Shown here: positions 1 through 6,992 of the stretch, piece by piece | Layout: each line of letters starts with the position of its first letter | Position numbering within the stretch: position 1 is the first letter of the stretch | From: Candidatus Bathyarchaeota archaeon | GTDB lineage: Archaea; Thermoproteota; Bathyarchaeia; Bathyarchaeales; B26-1 | Direction of reading: 5' to 3' | DNA: 7,969 nt | Assembly (NCBI GenBank): GCA_003662645.1 | Contig: QMYL01000034.1 | Location: forward strand, 1-7,969 | The notes under the pieces: generated by a model | What the model was told of the DNA's origin: nothing | What the model saw: only the letters and a program-made list of their open reading frames with translations | The model's database searches: none | Translations under genes and position numbers: made by a program

Positions 1-25
1 CACAAAAAATTAAACTGTAAGTATC

Positions 26-41
26 TAAAAATTTTTATAAG
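26..41 (+). promoter_or_regulatory. Candidate archaeal promoter (BRE/TATA) in the AT-rich leader
   Basis: An A-run (about 27-31) is followed directly by a T-run and TATAAG, giving a TATA box TTTATAAG at 34-41 with an A-rich BRE-like stretch before it. The predicted transcription start would lie near 63. The first 85 bases are far more AT-rich than the coding DNA that follows, as expected for an archaeal promoter zone. It could drive the gene at 220 with a long leader. Inferred from pattern only. Confidence 0.35.
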
Positions 42-72
42 CCTCTAAATACCCTTGGATTTTTAATTTGAA

Positions 73-80
73 TTTAAAAT
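73..80 (+). promoter_or_regulatory. Second candidate TATA box, TTTAAAAT
   Basis: TTTAAAAT lies about 147 bases before the ATG at 220 and would place transcription start near 102. It is closer to the gene than the box at 34-41 but has a weaker BRE. The remaining leader (about 85-219) holds no convincing gene, only very short open frames. Which of the two boxes is used cannot be decided from the sequence. Confidence 0.28.
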
Positions 81-219
81 AACCCTTTTGGTGGAGTTGC
101 CGTTCCAGTGGAGTTTATGGCATCTAGTTTTATCATCTCCATCCGTTAGGATTTTAAGGGTAGTTATCCATCCATACTAGTGAAGTTCTGGTGTGATCCG
201 GTAGATTGGGGTTCAGGTT

Positions 220-732
220 ATGGATTACGAGGCTGTCTGGAAGGTTCTGTCAGACCTCTCCGTTGAGCTTCAGGGAGCTGGGGAGGAGATACCGCCCGAG
301 GTTATAAAGAACTTAAACCTAGCCAAGACTTTGGTGGGAATATTGAAGGTTGACCCGGAGAACATCGACGGTTTGAGGATGATCGAGGAGCACCTCAGCA
401 GTACAGAGTCCTACCTAATCACCGCAGCCCAAAGGAGGCTTGGGAGCAGGCGAGCTGGAGAGTGGGAGAGAAGGATAGCCGAAGCTAGGAGGGACTTGTC
501 CAAGGTTGGTTATAAACCTGTTAGGAGGTTCATACCCGGCCTACCGCGGGATAGGAGCTGGGTTAGGATCAGGCCTCCAGATGAGGTACCCATGGATAGA
601 GTTAAGGCCCTAGCCGGCGAGGAGGGGTTGGAGGCTAGAGTTCAGGAGGATGGCTACCTCCTCGTATGTGGTGATAAGGGGAGGATAAGGCGCTTCCTCA
701 GCAGGATAGCCAAACAACTTCGTAAAAGATAA
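220..732 (+). CDS. Uncharacterised archaeal protein, DUF2096-like (170 aa)
   Basis: Small soluble protein with no signal peptide or membrane segment. Residues 1-100 look helical and charged: an N-terminal helix begins DYEAVWKVLSDL, then a PPEVIKNLNLAKTLVGILK segment, then an EHLSS helix. The C-terminal part (about 110-170) looks like a small alpha/beta unit ending in a very basic tail (RIRRFLSRIAKQLRKR) that could contact nucleic acid. Length and the N-terminal pattern fit the archaeal DUF2096 family as I remember it; this is recognition from memory, and the family has no known function. The ATG start follows GGGGTTC by five bases. smc lies 101 bases downstream on the same strand, so co-transcription is possible, but the gap holds a strong hairpin. 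A role near SMC is only a guess from position. That it is a real gene is much surer than the family name. Confidence 0.75.
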   Translation: MDYEAVWKVLSDLSVELQGAGEEIPPEVIKNLNLAKTLVGILKVDPENIDGLRMIEEHLSSTESYLITAAQRRLGSRRAGEWERRIAEARRDLSKVGYKPVRRFIPGLPRDRSWVRIRPPDEVPMDRVKALAGEEGLEARVQEDGYLLVCGDKGRIRRFLSRIAKQLRKR

Positions 733-750
733 AAATTGAGGCTGCCTAAA

Positions 751-807
751 TAGTGTGAGGGTGACCTCTTATTAACCGTCAATAAGGGAAGCATCAACCT
801 CACCCTA
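751..807 (+). repeat. Long imperfect inverted repeat (hairpin) between the DUF2096-like gene and smc
   Basis: Inner arms CTCTTATT (766-773) and AATAAGGG (781-788) pair over 8 positions, one of them a G-T wobble, around a 7-base loop. Outer arms GTGAGGGTGA (755-764) and TCAACCTCAC (794-803) pair at 9 of 10 positions. After one mismatch, TAG (751-753) pairs with CTA (805-807). A 1-by-5-base internal loop separates the two stems. About 20 base pairs fit within 57 bases. It fills most of the intergenic gap and ends 27 bases before the smc start. Archaeal termination normally relies on T-tracts rather than hairpins, and no T-tract follows, so a leader structure, processing site or protein-binding site seems more likely than a terminator. 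The function is unknown. Confidence 0.7.
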
Positions 808-833
808 GCTCATCCAGAAGAAAGGGGTTCGAG

Positions 834-3800
834 TTGCCGTACATTCGGAAGATCGAGATTAGGGGCTTCAAGACCTTCGCCACAAAGACCACGATAACCC
901 CCGATAAGGGATTCACAGCTATAACGGGGCCGAACGGAAGCGGAAAGACTAACATCATAGACGCAGTCCTCTTCTGTCTAGGGGAATTAAGCGCTAGAAG
1001 GCTTAGGGCTGAGAGCTTCTCAGACTTAATATTCCATGGAAGCTCAAGCTCCGGCGGGAAGAGATCGGCCAGGGTCCTGATACAATTCGACAACTCAGAC
1101 GGCCGCATACCAGTTGAGACCAGCAGGGTTACTATATCCCGCGAGATAAACCAGAAGGGCCAGAGCGTATACAGGCTCAACGGGAGGAGGATCTCAAGGT
1201 CGAGGGTTATGGACATACTCTCGATGGCTGGGATAAGCCCCTATGGACATAACATAGTCTTACAGGGAACCATAACCCGAATGGCCGAGATATCATCAAA
1301 CGAGAGAAGGAGAATGATCGAGGATATGATCGGCATAGCCCAATATGACGCGGAGAAGGCTGAGGCCGAGAGCAAGCTTAAGATGGCTGAGATATCCATC
1401 CAGACGGCGATGGGCCGGGTTGGCGAGGTCCAGAAGAGGATTGAAGACCTAGAGAGGGAACGAAACGACCTACTTAGGCATAACTTCATCCAGAACGAGA
1501 TAAGGAGGCTGGAGGCTCTCAGAATATCACATGAGATGAGGCAGTTACATGAGAGGATTAAGAGACTCTCATCGAGGATAAGGGAGCTTGAGAGTCGGGT
1601 TGAGAGGTTTAGGAGGATGAGGGAGGACCTGTCCTCGAGGCGCCGCGAGGTTGAGGCGGAGTGGAGGAAGCTTGGCTCAGAGAGGCTTGAGGAGGGCCAA
1701 TCCCGCCTACTCCGGATCCAGATGGAGATAGGAGACCTACGTTCAAGGCTGACCGAGTTGACGACGCGGATAAACTCTGGCAAGTCGAACATCGAAGCCC
1801 TAAGGAGGATGAGGGAGAACGCGGTACACCGGATGGAATCGCTCAGGAAGAGGATAGAGGAGGCTGACCGCGAGATCAGGGGGTTGAGAGCTGAGAGGGA
1901 TAGGTTAAGGAGGGAGCTGGACGACAAGGAAGTGGAGTATGAGAGAATCTCGAGGGAACTCTCGGATTATGGGAAGAACGTTGAGAAGGTGAATGAGAGG
2001 ATACGGGAGATAGAGACGGAGCTGAACGCCCTACAACAGGAATCCATAACCCTCAGGAGCGACGAGGCTGAGAGTCGATCCCTAATCACGATGTACGCCG
2101 AGAGGCTTAACGACCTAAAGTCCAGAAGGGAAGACGTTAAGGCATCCCTCGAGAGGCTCAGGGAGTCCCTGAGCGATCTACGCAAGGTGAAGGAGGAGCA
2201 GATGAACAGGCTCAAATCCCTCCAGAGGGCGTTGAAACGCAGGCTTAGGCAGAGAAAGGCCATAGAGAGGGAGGTTAAGGAGGCTGAGAGGATAGCTGAG
2301 ACCGCCAGCAAGGCGGTTATAGAGTTCACTGCCCAGAGGGATGTCGTGAAGAAGATCAAGACTGAGGAGGAGACCTTAAGGAACATAGAGGAGCTCGGTG
2401 AGCTGGGGGTCATACCCGGCATATACGGACGCCTAAGGAAGCTCATCAAGATAGAAAAGGGTTATGAAAATGTGGTGGAAGCCGCAGCAGCTGGATGGCT
2501 CGACTCAATAGTCGTTAAGGACTTCGAGGCTGCCTTCACATGTAGCGAAACGCTTAGGAGGCTGAAGCTTGGGAGGGTTAAGATAATACCCCTCGAAGGC
2601 CTGACGCAGACAGGCTCCATAACCCCACCTGATATTGACGGTATAAAGGGCATGATCTCCGACCTAGTTAGGTATCCGAGGGAGTTCCAGCCAGCCATAT
2701 CCTTCGTCTTCGGGGACACCCTCCTAGCGTTGAGTGGTGAGGCTGCCTTAAAGGCCTCCCGTAAGGGTTACCGAGTCGTGACCGTCGATGGGGATCTATA
2801 CGAGGCCGGAGGAGGGGTTGAGAGTGGAGTTCATAGGGCTCCAATAGACTTCTCGACGATAGTCCCGAGTGAGTCGGCTATAAAGACCCTTGATAGGGCC
2901 GTTAGGGCCCTCCAAGACCACCTTAGGAGGAGGGAGGAGGAGGCCGAAGAGATAGAGAGGGAGATACACGACTCAAGGGTTGAGATAACCCGTCTAACCG
3001 AGGCCATGAATAGGGTGGACGCCGAGATAACCCGTGTTAATAGGGCGATGGAGAGAACCCGAAGTAACCTAAGGAGGATCGGTGAGAGTATCAAGAGAGT
3101 GCAGAGGCTGCTAAGAGAGGAGGAGAGGAAGCTAAAGGGTTACAGCAAGCGACGTGAGGAATCCTCAAAGAGGGAACTCAAACTTAGGGAGGAGCTGGAG
3201 GAGTTAGAGAGGAAGACCGATCCATCGGAGCTGAGGAGGCTTGAGGTTTACAGAGACAAGCTCGGAGAAGAGCTCCTAGACCTCAGACAGAAGTTGGGCT
3301 CAGTTGAGAACGAGTTGAGGGTCCTCCAATCAGAGAGGGATAACATCCTAAATGTAGCCTTGAAGAACGCTGAAACCCAGATTAGTAGGATCGATAAACA
3401 GATATCGGAGTTAGAACTCGAGGTTGAGAGGTCCACAGATGAAAAGAAACGGATTGAGGAGGAGATCGCCAAGTTAGAGAGAGCCAAAGAAGAGCTTTCA
3501 AAGACCCTGCTGAGCGCGAGGAAGGAGGCGGAGAAGTTCACATCCCAGCTGGAAGCCATAGAGTCCAGGTTGAACCGCGTTAATAGAGAGTATGAGGAGG
3601 CCAGCGACCTACTGGGGAGGGTTAGGCTCAACCTTGAGACCCTTAAGCTCAGGATGGAACAGTGTAGAGAACGGCTTGAGTCCTACGGGTACAGCGGGCC
3701 CCTGAAGGTTTCAGAGGCTGAGCTCAAGGAGGCTGAGTCATCTCTTAGGATGATGAGGATGGAGCTGGAGAGGATAGGTGCGGTAAATCAGTTGGCCTTA

Positions 3801-4373
3801 TCACACTACGCCGAGCAAGTGGCCAGGTATAAGGAGCTCTCCATAAGGATGAATGAGCTGGAGAGGGAGAAGATGGCCATACTCAAATTCATAGACGAGA
3901 TAGAGAGGAGGAAGTATAAGGCATTCATGGACGCCTTCAACCAGATAAACGAGAACCTAGGTAAGTACTTCTCAAGGCTAACCGGTGGTGGGGAGGCCTA
4001 CCTCAAGCTGGAGAACCCGGAGAAGCCCTTCAGTGGAGGTGTGGATATGGTCGTCAAGTTTCCGGATAAACCATCTATCCTCATAAGTGGGGCCAGTAGC
4101 GGTGAGAGGTCGGTTGCCGCGGTCGCCTTCCTCTTCGCCCTGCAGGGCTTAACTCCAGCATCCTTCTACTTATTCGATGAGATAGATGCCCACCTCGATG
4201 CCTTCCACGTCGAGAGGCTGGGTGAACTCCTATCCGAGGAGGCTTCAAACTCACAGTTCATAGTGATAACCCTAAAGCCTGAGATGGTTGGTAAGGCCGA
4301 TAAGGTATACGGCGTCTATGGGAGGAACGGGGTGTCCCACATAATCTCAACGACGGTTAAGGGAGCGTCCTGA
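834..4373 (+). CDS. smc: Chromosome segregation protein SMC (1179 aa)
   Basis: ATPase of the archaeal and bacterial condensin, a dimer that loops and compacts DNA. The order is complete: N-terminal head with Walker A GPNGSGKT (residues 32-39) and Q-loop Gln144; long coiled coil about 165-515; hinge about 525-665 with GVIPGIYGRL and the glycine cluster 659-661; return coiled coil about 675-1020; C-terminal head with signature SGASSGERS (1085-1093), Walker B and D-loop FYLFDEIDAHLD (1111-1122, catalytic Glu1116). Length is normal for the family. The start is TTG: the encoded MPYIRKIEIRGFKTF is the usual SMC N-terminus, and AAAGGGGTTC lies three bases before it. The signature differs from LSGGEK by three extra residues between the glycines. 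No scpA or scpB adjoins it. It ends 20 bases from the opposing fau-1 stop codon. Identity is certain. Confidence 0.98.
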   Translation: MPYIRKIEIRGFKTFATKTTITPDKGFTAITGPNGSGKTNIIDAVLFCLGELSARRLRAESFSDLIFHGSSSSGGKRSARVLIQFDNSDGRIPVETSRVTISREINQKGQSVYRLNGRRISRSRVMDILSMAGISPYGHNIVLQGTITRMAEISSNERRRMIEDMIGIAQYDAEKAEAESKLKMAEISIQTAMGRVGEVQKRIEDLERERNDLLRHNFIQNEIRRLEALRISHEMRQLHERIKRLSSRIRELESRVERFRRMREDLSSRRREVEAEWRKLGSERLEEGQSRLLRIQMEIGDLRSRLTELTTRINSGKSNIEALRRMRENAVHRMESLRKRIEEADREIRGLRAERDRLRRELDDKEVEYERISRELSDYGKNVEKVNERIREIETELNALQQESITLRSDEAESRSLITMYAERLNDLKSRREDVKASLERLRESLSDLRKVKEEQMNRLKSLQRALKRRLRQRKAIEREVKEAERIAETASKAVIEFTAQRDVVKKIKTEEETLRNIEELGELGVIPGIYGRLRKLIKIEKGYENVVEAAAAGWLDSIVVKDFEAAFTCSETLRRLKLGRVKIIPLEGLTQTGSITPPDIDGIKGMISDLVRYPREFQPAISFVFGDTLLALSGEAALKASRKGYRVVTVDGDLYEAGGGVESGVHRAPIDFSTIVPSESAIKTLDRAVRALQDHLRRREEEAEEIEREIHDSRVEITRLTEAMNRVDAEITRVNRAMERTRSNLRRIGESIKRVQRLLREEERKLKGYSKRREESSKRELKLREELEELERKTDPSELRRLEVYRDKLGEELLDLRQKLGSVENELRVLQSERDNILNVALKNAETQISRIDKQISELELEVERSTDEKKRIEEEIAKLERAKEELSKTLLSARKEAEKFTSQLEAIESRLNRVNREYEEASDLLGRVRLNLETLKLRMEQCRERLESYGYSGPLKVSEAELKEAESSLRMMRMELERIGAVNQLALSHYAEQVARYKELSIRMNELEREKMAILKFIDEIERRKYKAFMDAFNQINENLGKYFSRLTGGGEAYLKLENPEKPFSGGVDMVVKFPDKPSILISGASSGERSVAAVAFLFALQGLTPASFYLFDEIDAHLDAFHVERLGELLSEEASNSQFIVITLKPEMVGKADKVYGVYGRNGVSHIISTTVKGAS

Positions 4374-4393
4374 ACATCCTAGAGGAGTAACCG

Positions 4394-5407
4394 TCAGGGA
4401 GGAACCTTCTCAACGCTCAGATCTATCGACTCTATGAGGGCTTTAACCTCATCCCTCACGATGTCACCAACCTTTGGGGAGATGAAGCCCCTAGAGATCC
4501 ACAATTGAAGCTTCTCCTCATCTAACACCTTGAAGGAACCGTTCGGCCAAACGCAGATGTCCACTTCCAGGTCTACGTAGCGTATACTCCTCGGGTATAG
4601 CTCTATGGGTGTATTCAGGTTGATGTATGTCCCCTTATACTCATCATCCTTAGAGAAGTACCTAGTCTTTAGGCTCCACTCACCTATCCTCAGGTCCGTT
4701 ATCGCGTAGTCCCCATACTCCTTCCTAACCCTCAATCCGTCGTACATCCCCCTCCGGATGAACCTTCTTCTCAGCCTTATGAAGCTCGACTCCTCATCGA
4801 ACTCCAGTATTTTGGCCTCACCCAGGTTGAAGGTGTAACCTATAACCTTCACGTGTTCTATCTCTATCGCGGAGCCCTCTCTTGGGTAGTAGGGCTTGAT
4901 CGTCTCCTTAAATAGTGTTTCAACCTCCCTCAGGGGGCATTTCTGCTCCAGCAACCTCTCAGCCATCTCGAGTAGTGAGGATATTCTGCCGCCACAAGCC
5001 CGGTAGTAGTGGTGTCCCTCGAGTGTGGGTGCGACGAGGCTCCTTATTGAGTCGAGCCTCCTCTTCGATAGGGATGGAAACTCCGCGCTCAGGAAGCTGC
5101 TGGACCCTATACCCACTGCCTCCGTCACGTATTGTTGGGCTCCCCGCTTCCTTATCACAACATCGTCGAGCTTGGATAGGAGTATTGAGGCCAACGTATC
5201 GATTGCCTCCGGTGAACCTCCGGCGTTTATCCCCTGCCTGTCGACCCTATCGTATATGTCGATGTCAGGCTGAGCATCGCATTTACTCTCATCAAGTTTG
5301 AACCTCTCCCTTATTACGGCTGAGGGTTGGACTATCTTGAAGCCTTCATCTAGGAGGAGACGCGTTAAGGCCGTTGAGTATATGCCCCTTATCCTAGCCT
5401 TAACCAA
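4394..5407 (-). CDS. fau-1: FAU-1-type ribonuclease / AU-rich RNA-binding protein, short form (337 aa)
   Basis: Archaeal FAU-1 proteins bind AU-rich RNA and are described as ribonucleases related to RNase E/G. The N-terminus RIRGIYSTALTRLLLDEGFKIVQPS (read in two parts, residues 5-15 and 16-29) is typical, as is DIYDRVDRQGI (50-60). The middle has PSLSKRRLDSIRSLVAPTLEGHH (111-133). The C-terminal DUF402 domain (about 205-310) shows MYDGLRVRKEYGDYAIT, KTRYF (247-251), TPIELYP and YVDLEVD (277-283), with acidic residues 279, 281 and 283 probably in the active site. The Pyrococcus protein is about 470 aa; the shortfall seems to lie between residues 90 and 110, where an S1-like barrel would be expected. 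No frameshift is visible. The start is TTG, preceded by AAAGGGGTTC four bases upstream and supported by the family N-terminus. It follows rtcA by 16 bases, probably in one transcript. Confidence 0.88.
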   Translation of the reverse strand: MVKARIRGIYSTALTRLLLDEGFKIVQPSAVIRERFKLDESKCDAQPDIDIYDRVDRQGINAGGSPEAIDTLASILLSKLDDVVIRKRGAQQYVTEAVGIGSSSFLSAEFPSLSKRRLDSIRSLVAPTLEGHHYYRACGGRISSLLEMAERLLEQKCPLREVETLFKETIKPYYPREGSAIEIEHVKVIGYTFNLGEAKILEFDEESSFIRLRRRFIRRGMYDGLRVRKEYGDYAITDLRIGEWSLKTRYFSKDDEYKGTYINLNTPIELYPRSIRYVDLEVDICVWPNGSFKVLDEEKLQLWISRGFISPKVGDIVRDEVKALIESIDLSVEKVPP

Positions 5408-5423
5408 CCTAGAACCCCTTTGC

Positions 5424-6461
5424 TCAGCCCTTCTTCGTTATTACGTACACATCTCCCCTCTTTACGGCCTGTATATCGACGTTGAGTATCTTGTTGGCGA
5501 GCCATATATTCGTCTCGAGGTGGTCTGTCATGGAGCGTGAAACATAGGTGGACTCACCGTCGGCTAGGGCTATGTAGGGTATCAACATATCCGCCAGGTG
5601 TACGTCAACCGTTGCCTCGGAGCCCAACTCGACGAGTATCTTCTCAGCCGCCTCTCTGCCGACGGCCTCACTCGTCTTCCTTATCTCACCTATTGCGTCG
5701 CTTCCCAAGATGGCTCCCCTATCGCTCTCAGACCACAACACTAGAGAACTGCCCTTCTGGAGGGGGTTAGAGAAGTCGTTCACCACCCTTATCTCAGCCT
5801 CATAACCCCTAGACCTTAGAAGCCTCTCAGCTGCCTTGGCTTGGCGTTCGGCAACCCTTCTATTCGCCAGGAAGGTGCATACGGAGATCCCGTTTATCAC
5901 TCCGAACCTCCCACGCTCCCTCAACATTAATGGTTTAAGTCTACCGCAGGGTTTAGTCTCTAAGATGACCTCACCCATACCCCTAGGGTAGTAGCCGTAC
6001 CTCCTAACGGTGATCTCAGCGTCCAGACCCATCCTCCTCAGCACCGGGAGGAAGACATACTTCATGTAGTTTATTGTTGGTGCATGTGAGACATCGGTTC
6101 CTCCCCTCTCGATGTGCAGGTGTACGGGGTTCTTTGCGTGGGCACATAATGGCAGCACAGTCATTATCAACATCGATATACTCCCAGCGGTTCCGATCTC
6201 GGCCTTCACACTGCCGCCCTCAATCTCGCCCGGTTCAAACCACAGCTCCATGGAGCCTATTTCAGCTCCCTTAACCTCCGCATTGCATATCCTCGCAGCC
6301 GTCAGTACGGCTTCTAGGTGTTGGGGCCTCAATCCGGGCCGGCTCCTCTTCTTCCTGATATTATATATGTGTAGGGCCTCACCGAGTATCCCGGCTAGGG
6401 CTACTGATATCCTGAGTATCGTCCCGCTCCCACTCTTCTCGCTGCCATCTATCTCCAGCAT
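5424..6461 (-). CDS. rtcA: RNA 3'-terminal phosphate cyclase RtcA (345 aa)
   Basis: Uses ATP to turn an RNA 3'-phosphate into a 2',3'-cyclic phosphate through enzyme-AMP and RNA-AMP steps. The N-terminus MLEIDGSEKSGSGTILR aligns with E. coli MIALDGAQGEGGGQILR at a fixed offset of four residues. Arg17, Arg36, Arg39, Gln47 and His48 then match E. coli Arg21, Arg40, Arg43, Gln51 and His52. RGGTDVSHAP is the family GGTD block. The nucleophile is His314 in MTDHLETNI (E. coli His309). E. coli Glu14, a metal ligand, becomes Ser10, and Gln18 becomes Thr14. Full length, so a non-catalytic Rcl1-like role is unlikely given the His. ATG start with a strong Shine-Dalgarno GGAGGGTGG a few bases ahead. A weak TATA-like CTTTAT (6517-6512) could start transcription near 6488. 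First gene of a pair with fau-1. Confidence 0.95.
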   Translation of the reverse strand: MLEIDGSEKSGSGTILRISVALAGILGEALHIYNIRKKRSRPGLRPQHLEAVLTAARICNAEVKGAEIGSMELWFEPGEIEGGSVKAEIGTAGSISMLIMTVLPLCAHAKNPVHLHIERGGTDVSHAPTINYMKYVFLPVLRRMGLDAEITVRRYGYYPRGMGEVILETKPCGRLKPLMLRERGRFGVINGISVCTFLANRRVAERQAKAAERLLRSRGYEAEIRVVNDFSNPLQKGSSLVLWSESDRGAILGSDAIGEIRKTSEAVGREAAEKILVELGSEATVDVHLADMLIPYIALADGESTYVSRSMTDHLETNIWLANKILNVDIQAVKRGDVYVITKKG

Positions 6462-6465
6462 TCAT

Positions 6466-6480
6466 CCACCCTCCAGGTGG
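6466..6480 (-). promoter_or_regulatory. rtcA ribosome binding site inside a small hairpin
   Basis: Read on the minus strand, CCACC, TGGAG, GGTGG lie just before the rtcA ATG. CCACC and GGTGG pair perfectly (5 bp, four of them G-C) around a five-base loop that carries the GGAG of the Shine-Dalgarno. The second half of the ribosome binding site (GGTGG) is thus in the stem, four bases from the start codon. This could dampen or tune translation, but a five-pair stem may also be chance. Confidence 0.4.
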
Positions 6481-6607
6481 GTTCCCATCAAGATTAAGAG
6501 TGGATGAGGAGATAAAGGTTAGGTTGAGCTGGTTGTCTCCTGTCGGTGAGTCTCATAGTAAAACAAATGAGGGGGAAGGTTGAAAGTTGATCGGGAAGGA
6601 ATGCCTT

Positions 6608-6988
6608 ATGGGTGAGGAGAGAGCCAACTTAGACGCGATACTTAAGCGTATCGATGAACTCCTCGAGATATTGAGGCTTCTCTCGGAGGACCTCAGGGAT
6701 GTAGCGCAGACTTTAAGGTCCGTAAAGCCTCCTCCAGCCCAACCGACGGTGACGGTGGTAACCCCGGAGAGGCTTAGAACGATAGATGATGTGCAGAGGG
6801 TCTTCCCGCCTGAGTTGGCTGGGATGTTATACTTTGAGGAGACCGCTGAGCATATAATAGTTAGGCCGCGTCAATATTTGGGCTCTGAGAACTTCGCAAA
6901 GATAGCCTCAATTGTCAGAGAACAGTTGAATGGTGAGTATATCAGCGCGGGTAGGGAATCTCACTTCAGGGTTCCACGTAAGGTTTGA
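6608..6988 (+). CDS. Small hypothetical protein, N-terminal coiled coil plus compact C-terminal domain (126 aa)
   Basis: I do not recognise the family. Residues 5-40 form an amphipathic helix with heptad-like leucines (LDAILKRIDELLEILRLLSE), suited to dimerisation. PPPAQP (41-46) is a linker. Residues 55-126 look like a small alpha/beta domain: TIDDVQRVFPPELAGML, a strand HIIVRPRQYLGSENF, a helix KIASIVREQL, then GEYISAGRESHFRVPR. The many Arg residues and the closing SHFRVPR strand suggest nucleic-acid or partner binding, but this is inference. No signal peptide or membrane segment. The ATG at 6608 has GGGAAGGA 7 bases ahead; a TTG at 6587, in frame and with GGGGGAAGG ahead of it, would add seven residues, so the start is uncertain. 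It diverges from rtcA across about 145 bases and converges on the gene at 7066-7425. It is a real gene by reading-frame quality and codon use matching its neighbours. Confidence 0.75.
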   Translation: MGEERANLDAILKRIDELLEILRLLSEDLRDVAQTLRSVKPPPAQPTVTVVTPERLRTIDDVQRVFPPELAGMLYFEETAEHIIVRPRQYLGSENFAKIASIVREQLNGEYISAGRESHFRVPRKV

Positions 6989-6992
6989 TCCG

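Noticed and set aside
97..180. 27-codon TTG frame in the leader, following GGTGGAG
   Set aside because: Too short and without a recognisable pattern; the purine stretch alone is not enough to call a leader peptide.
826..840. GGTTCGAGTTGCC resembles a tRNA T-arm
   Set aside because: No acceptor, D or anticodon arms can be built upstream; the bases are the smc ribosome-binding and start region.
1241..1927. Long minus-strand open frame (228 aa) and several others inside smc
   Set aside because: Ser/Leu-rich translations are the usual shadow of purine-rich coiled-coil coding DNA; smc is intact over the same bases.
4364..4384. Frame reading LNILEE overlapping the smc stop, like a start of scpA
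   Set aside because: It stops after a few codons and the opposing fau-1 gene begins at once; there is no room for a kleisin remnant.
4915..5301. Plus-strand open frames across fau-1 and rtcA (4915-5301, 5025-5273, 5298-5540, 5537-5770, 6074-6274, 6112-6507)
   Set aside because: They oppose well-identified genes, show no family features and lack ribosome binding sites.
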